Below are positions 7,928 to 14,452 of a stretch of 64,000 bases of DNA, one piece after another. This stretch comes from Hoyosella rhizosphaerae. GTDB lineage: Bacteria > Actinomycetota > Actinomycetes > Mycobacteriales > Mycobacteriaceae. The stretch covers positions 434,001-498,000 of the forward strand of contig NZ_BMJH01000001.1 in NCBI RefSeq assembly GCF_014643175.1, read 5' to 3'. The notes under the pieces are model-generated. The model did not search any database. It saw nothing but the letters and a program-made list of their open reading frames with translations, and was not told where the DNA came from. Position 1 is the first letter of the stretch. Every line of letters begins with the position of its first letter. Position numbers and translations under genes: made by a program.

Positions 7928-8662
7928 ATGAAACCTCAACCATCACCGAGCCTCTTGGGACAAGTGGTGCGATGCTCGTTCCTTCTCGTGATTGCGTTCG
8001 TCATTGGTGCGACGTTCTGGCCGCGCGGTGTTACAGCTTCAGCGCAGGATTTGATAGACGACCTCAACAACGGGGCAGTCGTCGCGGTCGAGCTTGGGCG
8101 AGAATCTACATTCGGCGGGATTATCAGGCCAGCAAGCAATGACCCAATCCGTGTCCGCTGGAAAACCGAGTCCGGTGGCACGTGGCACACATTCCGCACT
8201 GAAGACGTCTCCAGCTATGGAGTGACGCGCCCTACTCCGGAAGAAGCTGCTAACGAGACCATCCTTTTCGAGGGTACCGACCGCATCACCAATGTCCTCA
8301 CTGGGCAATTGGCCCGGCATCCCGATGTTCCCGTAACGCTCCGGGGCATGTCGGGGGCGAGCCTGGCAAATGTTCTGTTGTTGTTCATTGGGGTGTGGAT
8401 CGTCGCTGAGCTCGTGTGGGGTAAGCAACCACGCATAGCGACCAAGTGGGGGTGGTTCTGGTTCCTGTTCATACCCGGCGGAATCGGAATGGCCTGGTAC
8501 TTGCTTTTCGAAACGCAATGGTCGACGAAAATACGCCGAAAGCCCAGGCCATTGCCTCCAACAACGCAAACTACTACGGCGGATTCCCGCATCAACGGAA
8601 TGTTTGCCTTCATCGTCGCGGTCGTACTGGGCGTAGTCATTACGCACTTCGTTGTGTTGTAG
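7928..8662 (+). CDS. Membrane protein of unknown function, four helices
   Basis: I do not recognise this 244-residue protein. It has one N-terminal hydrophobic helix (residues about 12-31), then a polar domain of about 110 residues that is probably extracytoplasmic or forms a small beta-rich fold (AVVAVELGRESTFGGIIRPAS, VRWKTESGGTWHTFRTED). Three more helices follow, at about 146-167, 176-196 and 224-244, and the chain ends inside the last one. A proline/threonine linker separates helices three and four. It follows the PLDc_N gene by 12 bases. No enzyme motif is visible. Confidence 0.65.
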   Translation: MKPQPSPSLLGQVVRCSFLLVIAFVIGATFWPRGVTASAQDLIDDLNNGAVVAVELGRESTFGGIIRPASNDPIRVRWKTESGGTWHTFRTEDVSSYGVTRPTPEEAANETILFEGTDRITNVLTGQLARHPDVPVTLRGMSGASLANVLLLFIGVWIVAELVWGKQPRIATKWGWFWFLFIPGGIGMAWYLLFETQWSTKIRRKPRPLPPTTQTTTADSRINGMFAFIVAVVLGVVITHFVVL

Positions 8663-8740
8663 GGAAACGCCACAACGAATCTACGGCGACTGAGCGCGAG
8701 CGACCTTATTGCCACCGACGTAAAACACCTCCTGGGGGAC

Positions 8741-8746
8741 TAGAAT
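8741..8746 (+). promoter_or_regulatory. Candidate -10 element (leaderless) before the gene at 8754
   Basis: TAGAAT lies seven bases before the GTG at 8754, and no ribosome-binding site intervenes. The same hexamer and spacing occur before the AraC-type gene at 61276. Confidence 0.45.
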
Positions 8747-8753
8747 CAGCGGT

Positions 8754-9038
8754 GTGAGCCGCCTTCCCGCAGTGGTGATTCTTTTCGTTCTTGCTCTGGT
8801 CAGTCTGCCCATATCTGCGTCCTTCTTAGATGGGGAGCGCACTGAGGACATCGTTTTGCCAGTCCATTTCCTCGTGATGGCAGTAGCTGGTGCGGTTATT
8901 GCCCAACTGTTGCCTTTGGCGAATGCAGGTGCTTCGGCAACCAGGAGGACCGTTATCGGTGTCGCAACAGGGCTCGGTATGGCAGTCCTTGGCATGGCAG
9001 TTTTCTGGTTCCTCCTCAACGGGCTTGGTGGTGCATAG
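8754..9038 (+). CDS. Small hydrophobic membrane protein
   Basis: A 94-residue protein with three predicted membrane helices (about residues 3-23, 32-53 and 64-88), joined by short loops with few charges (LDGERTED and ASATRRT). I do not recognise the family. The support is coding-like composition across the frame, a candidate leaderless promoter in front, and a fit between flanking genes on the same strand. Its function is unknown. Confidence 0.55.
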   Translation: MSRLPAVVILFVLALVSLPISASFLDGERTEDIVLPVHFLVMAVAGAVIAQLLPLANAGASATRRTVIGVATGLGMAVLGMAVFWFLLNGLGGA

Positions 9039-9061
9039 GACAAGGTGTGACGAACCGCTTG

Positions 9062-9097
9062 ACATTGACATCGTGACAAGGTTTTGACTGTCAATGT
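9062..9097 (+). promoter_or_regulatory. Inverted repeat and possible MerR-type promoter
   Basis: ACATTGACA (9062-9070) and TGTCAATGT (9089-9097) are perfect 9-bp arms around an 18-base spacer. A TTGACA at 9065-9070 could be the -35 element, and a long spacer to the right arm would fit the stretched promoters bound by MerR regulators. A smaller dyad, TTGAC-T-GTCAA, is nested at 9084-9094. The site stands just before the HEAT/MerR-HEAT operon. The -10 element is not clear. Confidence 0.5.
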
Positions 9098-9103
9098 AAG
9101 GAG

Positions 9104-9769
9104 GTGGTTGCCATCAACACGATCGACCACAACACACCAGGCAATTCGCTCGTCACGGCATTGAGCAGTCCGAATTCCTCTACGAGACTTCAAGCTGCGC
9201 TGATGGCAGGCACACACCCTGCAGCAAGTCGTTGCGAAAGTCTCGTCGCACGGTGCAGCGTAGAACCGGACTTTTTCGTGCGGGACATGTTGACCTGGGC
9301 TTTAACGCGTCACCCCCGTGACATGGTTGTGCCATTACTCGTGCGCGAACTCCGATCGGAGATTGCCCAAGCACGCAGCCAATCGCTGCACACGCTCTCG
9401 AAGATCGGCGACAAAGAGTCCTGGGCCGCGATCACGTCGGACTTATTGCACGACGCGGATGACGAGGTAGCGCGCAGTGCCTGGCGAGCCGCAATCATCC
9501 TTGTGCCGACGGGGCAAGAAGATTGGCTTGCCGCCGAGTTGGCAAATGAACTCGGTCGCGGAGACCTAGACACCCAACTAAGTCTGAGTCGAGCCCTCAT
9601 CGCGGTTGGGGGACAGGTTCCACTATCACTCAACGCTGCGACAGCAAGTGCTGACCAGAAGGTGCAGGCACACGCGATTGCCACCGAGAAACTTTTGGCA
9701 GATCCCGACGCTGAGTTCGCGCAGGCACTCAAGGACGCTAAACGTGTCATGATCACTGGAGTTATCTAA
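9104..9769 (+). CDS. HEAT-repeat protein
   Basis: A 221-residue all-helical protein built of HEAT-like repeats, with patterns such as SSTRLQAALMAG, DFFVRDMLTWALTRHP and DDEVARSAWRAAIIL recurring about every 30 residues. It has no signal peptide or catalytic motif. The start is awkward: the excellent Shine-Dalgarno AAGGAGG (9098-9104) overlaps the only in-frame conventional start, GTG at 9104. The codon at proper distance is ATC at 9113, so the true initiation site needs experimental proof. It is followed 13 bases later by a MerR regulator that itself carries HEAT repeats, which suggests physical pairing of the two. Confidence 0.75.
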   Translation: MVAINTIDHNTPGNSLVTALSSPNSSTRLQAALMAGTHPAASRCESLVARCSVEPDFFVRDMLTWALTRHPRDMVVPLLVRELRSEIAQARSQSLHTLSKIGDKESWAAITSDLLHDADDEVARSAWRAAIILVPTGQEDWLAAELANELGRGDLDTQLSLSRALIAVGGQVPLSLNAATASADQKVQAHAIATEKLLADPDAEFAQALKDAKRVMITGVI

Positions 9770-9782
9770 GGGGGGGATCGCA

Positions 9783-10781
9783 GTGCTTATCGGGGAGGTA
9801 TCGCAACGCTCGGGTGTGAGCACTCGCATGCTTCGGCATTACGACTCCCTCGGGCTTGTGCGGCCGACCGGGCGCACGTCGGGCGGATACCGCGCGTATT
9901 CAGGGAACGATATTGAGCGGATCTTTCACGTCGAATGCCTACGCTCGCTTGGTTTAACGCTGCGCGAAATACAACGCGCGTTGGACGATCCAGAGTTTGC
10001 GCCAGAGGCTCTCGTCAGCGACCTCGTCCGGCAGGCAGAACAGCGAATAGCGCGTGAAAAGGAACTGCTGACCCGACTCAACCGAGTCACTGTCGCTGAA
10101 CCTACTGATTGGGCGGACGTCCTGCATGTAGTCAAGCTGCTGCGTGCTCTGGATTCGAAACACGCTGCGCTGCGTCAGCGAGCGATCCTGTCCTCCTCCG
10201 ATGGTGAATCGCTTCCCGCCGAAATTCTCGCTGACGCAGCGCTTTCCGAGACCGATCCGAATGTGGCTGGCGCTATTGAGTGGGCCCTTGCGCGTGCGGG
10301 CGATGTCGGGTTGGAACGTGTGGCGGCAGGCCTGCAATCGGAGGACGTCGAAGTGCGGTTGCGAGCGGTCTCTGCGATAGTGGCAATCGAGAGTACTGCT
10401 TCGACAGAGATGCTTCGGGGGCTGCTGACCGACCCTGACGACAACGTGCGACGACGAGTCGCACTCGCGCTAGGTTCGCGGGGGTGCCTTGATTCAGGAC
10501 CAGCCCTTATCGACATGGTGGTTTCGGGAGCAAACGATGTTGAGGCTGCTGAACTCCTGGGAGCGATGTCGTCGAGCGATGACGTTGCTGACGGAATTGT
10601 CCGCGCTCTCGTAAACAGGCTGGGAAGCGATGCAAAACCGCGTGCACGACTCCGTCTTGCCCAGGCACTCGCGGAGATTCCAGGTTCGGCGGCGCAGGAG
10701 GCACTCACGGTAATGACACGCGATGTGGACCGCACCGTAGCGCTCACAGCAGAATCGATCATGGTCAAAAAATTGCGTTGA
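9783..10781 (+). CDS. MerR-family regulator fused to HEAT repeats
   Basis: A 332-residue protein. Residues 1-70 form a typical MerR winged helix (LIGEVSQRSGVSTRMLRHYDSLGLV, then GGYRAYS), and residues 75-125 form the dimerisation coiled coil. Residues 130-332 are about six HEAT-like repeats (for example DVEVRLRAVSAIVAIES, DDNVRRRVALALGSRG, SDAKPRARLRLAQALAEI). The effector domain is thus a helical scaffold rather than a metal or drug pocket. A GGGGGGA ribosome-binding site precedes the GTG at 9783. With the HEAT protein upstream it probably forms an autoregulated two-gene operon behind the inverted repeat at 9062-9097. Confidence 0.85.
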   Translation: MLIGEVSQRSGVSTRMLRHYDSLGLVRPTGRTSGGYRAYSGNDIERIFHVECLRSLGLTLREIQRALDDPEFAPEALVSDLVRQAEQRIAREKELLTRLNRVTVAEPTDWADVLHVVKLLRALDSKHAALRQRAILSSSDGESLPAEILADAALSETDPNVAGAIEWALARAGDVGLERVAAGLQSEDVEVRLRAVSAIVAIESTASTEMLRGLLTDPDDNVRRRVALALGSRGCLDSGPALIDMVVSGANDVEAAELLGAMSSSDDVADGIVRALVNRLGSDAKPRARLRLAQALAEIPGSAAQEALTVMTRDVDRTVALTAESIMVKKLR

Positions 10782-10832
10782 CGGCAGATTCAGGGAAATG
10801 GGCGCGCTGCGAAACATTGAGGGGTTACCGAC

Positions 10833-11408
10833 GTGACGACATCATCTCGTGCGACAGCTACTAGGTATCGGCCGGATTTGTCGTGGGTTTCACTCGTCGC
10901 GCTTTCTGCAGGTATTTTGATGGTTGCCGCTGTAAGTGCGGCTAACAGCCAAACGGTGATGGCCAGTTGGGGAGCGTCAATCGCCGTTGCTGCCGCGCTG
11001 ATTGGACTGTTGATCGCACAGCGGCGAATAGCGAAGCGCTTCGGTGCACCTGTTCATCGCGTCGGCTACGGTCTCGCTGCGCTCATAGCGCTCATGGCAG
11101 TGCCGACTTTGATGCCGGTGGCTGCCTACCACTGGGGATACCTCACATTTCTCGGCGCAGCGTTTGTGGTGCTGGGCTTGCGGTCGCGTCAGCAGCTGAC
11201 GTGGATCGCCGGGGCGGTCACGGTGGTGGTCGGATCTTTAACTGGATCTTCGATATTGCGCGACAGCATTTTTGGCTTGAGAGAGGCGTCAGCGGCTTTC
11301 GGTGCATCTGTGTCAGCTCAGGTCTTACTTGGCGTTGGTGTGTTGTTGCTCGCGGCGTGGTCGCGTGGGCGGGACCGGCATGCAATTAGGCCAGAATCGT
11401 TCCGCTAA
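10833..11408 (+). CDS. Polytopic membrane protein, unknown function
   Basis: A 191-residue protein with about six hydrophobic helices: around residues 18-37, 45-62, 77-97, 104-117, 124-141 and 162-179. The N-terminus is basic (TSSRATATRYRP) and the C-terminal tail is charged. No family signature is recognised. It starts at a GTG 51 bases after the MerR-HEAT gene with a GAGGGG ribosome-binding site, so it may be the third gene of that transcript. Its role is unknown. Confidence 0.65.
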   Translation: MTTSSRATATRYRPDLSWVSLVALSAGILMVAAVSAANSQTVMASWGASIAVAAALIGLLIAQRRIAKRFGAPVHRVGYGLAALIALMAVPTLMPVAAYHWGYLTFLGAAFVVLGLRSRQQLTWIAGAVTVVVGSLTGSSILRDSIFGLREASAAFGASVSAQVLLGVGVLLLAAWSRGRDRHAIRPESFR

Positions 11409-11426
11409 ACCTGTCATGGTGTAGGG

Positions 11427-12428
11427 ATGAGCAACACGACAGAGCGGGTGCTGCGACTGTTGTCGTTGCTGCAGGCTCAGCCGGTGTGGACGGGCGAAGC
11501 GCTGGCGGAACGGCTTGGTGTCACTGCGCGGTGCATTCGCCGGGACGTCGATCGTTTGCGTGAACTGGGGTATCCCGTCAACGCTACCCAAGGGGTTGGT
11601 GGTGGGTATCGGCTTGGCGCGGGTAAAGCGTTGCCGCCGTTGCTTCTTGATGACGGGGAAGCGGTGGCGGTTGCAGTCGCGCTTCGGCTCACGGCTGGTG
11701 TCGCTCTGACGGGTGCGACTGCGGTGGGTGCAAGTGAGTCCGCGTTGGAGGCGCTGACCAAGCTGGATAAAGTCATGCCCCCGCGGTTGAGGGCTGAGAT
11801 TCGGGCGATTCAGGACTCGATTGATGTGCTCGGCGGACCCGTTCACATGGAAGTCAGTGCCGAGTGCCTGCTCACTCTCGCCCGGTGCTGCCAAGATCAG
11901 TGTCAGGCCCGATTCGCCTATGGCGACCGCGATGGCAAGCGTTCCTTTCGGCGAGTCGAACCAGTGCGATTGGTGTCGGCGCAGCGGCGTTGGTACCTGA
12001 TGGCGTGGGATCTTGATCGCGACGACTGGCGGACCTTCCGGCTAGACCGAATGACCGACGTCGTTGCGTCTACGTTTCGGTTCCGGCCTCGTGAACATCC
12101 CGATCCTGCCGAATATGTCCGCAGGTCTGTGACGACTTTTCCGCACCGATTCATGGTTCGTGTCGTTCTGCATTGCTCCCTTGTTCAAGCTAGGGCCATG
12201 ATTCCGCAGACAGTGGGCACGCTCACCGAGCGGGAAGGCAGGGTGCTTCTTGAATTTAGTGCTGACGACTTGCGCTGGTCCGCGATGCATCTGAGCTGTC
12301 TCGACGTGGGGTTCGAAGTCCTTGACCCGCCAGAGATGTTTGACGTGATGCGGGGCTTGGCAAAAAAGTTGACCTTGGCGGCAGATAGCCGGTTGATTGC
12401 GGACCGAAATGAGCCTATATCGGGTTGA
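11427..12428 (+). CDS. WYL-domain transcriptional regulator (YafY/PafBC-like)
   Basis: A 333-residue regulator. Residues 1-60 form a DeoR/HTH_11 helix-turn-helix (RVLRLLSLLQAQPVWTGEALAERLGVTARCIRRDVDRLRELGYPV, then a GGGYRLG wing). Residues about 135-225 form the WYL domain, with VEPVRLVSAQRRWYLMAWDLDRDDWRTFRLDRM containing the WYL core, and a WCX-like C-terminal extension follows. Such proteins bind nucleic-acid-like ligands and act as activators or repressors. It precedes a VOC gene with a 34-base gap, so that gene may be the target. Confidence 0.88.
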   Translation: MSNTTERVLRLLSLLQAQPVWTGEALAERLGVTARCIRRDVDRLRELGYPVNATQGVGGGYRLGAGKALPPLLLDDGEAVAVAVALRLTAGVALTGATAVGASESALEALTKLDKVMPPRLRAEIRAIQDSIDVLGGPVHMEVSAECLLTLARCCQDQCQARFAYGDRDGKRSFRRVEPVRLVSAQRRWYLMAWDLDRDDWRTFRLDRMTDVVASTFRFRPREHPDPAEYVRRSVTTFPHRFMVRVVLHCSLVQARAMIPQTVGTLTEREGRVLLEFSADDLRWSAMHLSCLDVGFEVLDPPEMFDVMRGLAKKLTLAADSRLIADRNEPISG

Positions 12429-12462
12429 TCATGACTTTGTCACACACGTTAAGGAGACAATC

Positions 12463-13323
12463 ATGAGCACTCTTGATCGTTACATTCCAGGCGTCCCTTG
12501 CTGGGCAGACACGGAACAACCCGACCCCGCCGCTGCCGCCGCGTTCTATTCCGGCCTGTTTGGCTGGGAATGTGAGAACGCTATGCCCTCAGACGAGGAC
12601 ACGCCCTACTTTGTCGCTCGCCTCAAGGATGGCGATGTTGCAGCGATTTCCGGGTTCTACGACGGGGCTCCGCAACAGCCGACGTGGAATACCTACATTT
12701 GGGTCGAGAGCGCCGACGAGACAGCAACGAAATTGACTGAGGCAGGTGGACGGGTTCTACAGGCGCCATTTGATGTCATGGATCAGGGACGTATGGCTGT
12801 GTGCGCGGACCTTGAAGGTGCCACGTTCATGGTGTGGGAACCTCGTGCGCATCGAGGCTCTGCTGTCGTCAATGAACCCGGTAGCGTGAACTTCAATGAC
12901 CTTTACACCCGTGACCCCGAGTCGGCCCGGCGGTTTTACAATGCTGTTTTCGGTTGGGAGATATTAGATCTCGGCCCCGGCGGGCAGATGTTTACCTTGC
13001 CCGGCTACAGCGACCACCTCGACCTGCTGTACCCCGGTAACACAGCGGAAATGGTGGCGATGGGCGCTCCCGCTGGTTTCGAGAATGTCGTTGCGAGCCT
13101 GTCGTTGATCGACGCGGACTCCGATATTCCTCCGCACTGGGGAATTACCTTCGCGGTTGCGGACGCTGATGAGGCAGCGGCGCGGGCTGCAGAGCTTGGG
13201 GGAGCTGTGGTTGCGGCACCCGCAGATGCACCGTGGACGCGCGTAACAGTGTTGCGTGACCCAGCGGGCGTTGTGTTCACAGCCGGTCAATTTGTCCCCG
13301 AAAACGCTAGCGTCACGTCGTGA
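12463..13323 (+). CDS. Double-domain VOC family protein
   Basis: A 286-residue protein with two VOC (glyoxalase/bleomycin-resistance fold) modules: residues about 8-128 (VPCWADTEQPDPAAAAAFYSGLFGWE) and about 145-280 (VNFNDLYTRDPESARRFYNAVFGWE). The arrangement resembles the CFP30B/27-kDa antigen-like VOC proteins of mycobacteria. The ATG at 12463 follows AAGGAGAC with good spacing. An upstream ATG at 12397 lies within the preceding regulator and is less likely. It overlaps the GNAT gene by GTGA, indicating coupling. The substrate or bound ligand is unknown. Confidence 0.85.
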   Translation: MSTLDRYIPGVPCWADTEQPDPAAAAAFYSGLFGWECENAMPSDEDTPYFVARLKDGDVAAISGFYDGAPQQPTWNTYIWVESADETATKLTEAGGRVLQAPFDVMDQGRMAVCADLEGATFMVWEPRAHRGSAVVNEPGSVNFNDLYTRDPESARRFYNAVFGWEILDLGPGGQMFTLPGYSDHLDLLYPGNTAEMVAMGAPAGFENVVASLSLIDADSDIPPHWGITFAVADADEAAARAAELGGAVVAAPADAPWTRVTVLRDPAGVVFTAGQFVPENASVTS

Positions 13324-13901
13324 CCTTCGAAGTTCGGCCTGCTACGTCGTTTGACGATGTGTGCGCGCTCGTGGGCCCCAAACGCCCTGATGCGAATGTG
13401 TGCTGGTGCTTGAGTTATCGCATCAGTTCGAAGCTGAACAACGAGCTCCGGGGACCAGCGCGTGGCGAATACGTTGCGAAGCTCATGGAGACGCGTGGGC
13501 CTCTCGGCGTGCTTGCCTACGACGGTGATACGCCGGTGGGGTGGGCTGCCGTCGCGCCACGAGCTGACACTGCTTTCGCTCGCAATCGGAAGATTCCGTG
13601 GATCGACGACCTGCCTGTGTGGTCGCTGTGGTGCATTCGCGTCCGCCCAGGGCATCGAGGGAACGGGGTGTCTCACGCATTGATTTCCGGCGCGGTGGAG
13701 TACGCAAAAACTCATGGCGCACCTGCGATCGAGGCGTATCCGCTCGACAACAAGGGCGCGAAGGTTGATCTCACAATGGCGTATGCCGGGATTCGTAAGA
13801 ACTTTGAGGCCGCAGGTTTCTCCTACGCCGCTGACACAACGTCCACGCTGAGTGGTTTTCCACGCGTCATCATGCGGAAAGAGTGGCAATTGAAGGGTTA
13901 A
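13320..13901 (+). CDS. GNAT-family N-acetyltransferase
   Basis: A 193-residue acetyltransferase of the GNAT fold. The acetyl-CoA-binding motif A is LWCIRVRPGHRGNGVSHALISGAVEYAKTHG (R/Q-x-x-G-x-G/A pattern), preceded by the beta-4 strand VWSLW. The N-terminal domain has an unusual cysteine-tryptophan stretch (NVCWCLSYR). The gene starts at a GTG overlapping the stop of the double VOC gene, so the two are translationally coupled. The acceptor substrate is not predictable. Confidence 0.85.
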   Translation: MTFEVRPATSFDDVCALVGPKRPDANVCWCLSYRISSKLNNELRGPARGEYVAKLMETRGPLGVLAYDGDTPVGWAAVAPRADTAFARNRKIPWIDDLPVWSLWCIRVRPGHRGNGVSHALISGAVEYAKTHGAPAIEAYPLDNKGAKVDLTMAYAGIRKNFEAAGFSYAADTTSTLSGFPRVIMRKEWQLKG

Positions 13902-13995
13902 TGCCGTTTTCCCATTGCACTATGTATGTGATCTGTCATACGGTGTACTTGCCGAGCCTGTGGTTCGGCCAGGTCGCACTCAATGTGGAGGAAAC

Positions 13996-14445
13996 ATGGC
14001 CAATCAAACACCAGACCTATCAGCGATGTCGGGACTCGAACTACTGCGAGCGATGATGCCCATGCTGAATGACGTACCCAACATTGGGCGCACCATTGGC
14101 ATGGAAGTGGGCACGCTGGAGGACGGCAAGGTTGAGTTTCACCTGACCACTAAGCCAGACCACGCGAACCCGCTCGGTTCCGTGCACGGTGGCGTCTGTG
14201 CGACACTCCTCGACTCAGTCATGGGGTGCGCGGTTCACACCACCCTCGACCCTGGGGTTGGTTACAGCACGCTAGAACTGAAGGTGAACTACATCCGCAC
14301 AGTTCCCACAGACGGTGTTCGACTCACCGGAACCGGAACTGTAATCCACCGGGGACGCTCAACAGCGACAGCAGAGGGGACGGTGCACGATGACCAAGGT
14401 CGCCTCGTCGCGCACGCCACCACCACCTGCCTGATCCACAGTTGA
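13996..14445 (+). CDS. PaaI-family acyl-CoA thioesterase (hotdog fold)
   Basis: A 149-residue single-hotdog thioesterase. The PaaI-type active-site region is HANPLGSVHGGVCATLLDSVMGCAV, in which the HGG turn and following aspartate are the expected catalytic elements. The later strand LELKVNYIRTV is typical of PaaI and of 4-hydroxybenzoyl-CoA thioesterases. It should hydrolyse an aryl- or acyl-CoA in the cytoplasm. The ATG at 13996 is preceded by GGAGGAA at proper spacing. The in-frame ATG at 13915 would add 27 residues with no family support. Confidence 0.87.
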   Translation: MANQTPDLSAMSGLELLRAMMPMLNDVPNIGRTIGMEVGTLEDGKVEFHLTTKPDHANPLGSVHGGVCATLLDSVMGCAVHTTLDPGVGYSTLELKVNYIRTVPTDGVRLTGTGTVIHRGRSTATAEGTVHDDQGRLVAHATTTCLIHS

Positions 14446-14452
14446 TTCACGT

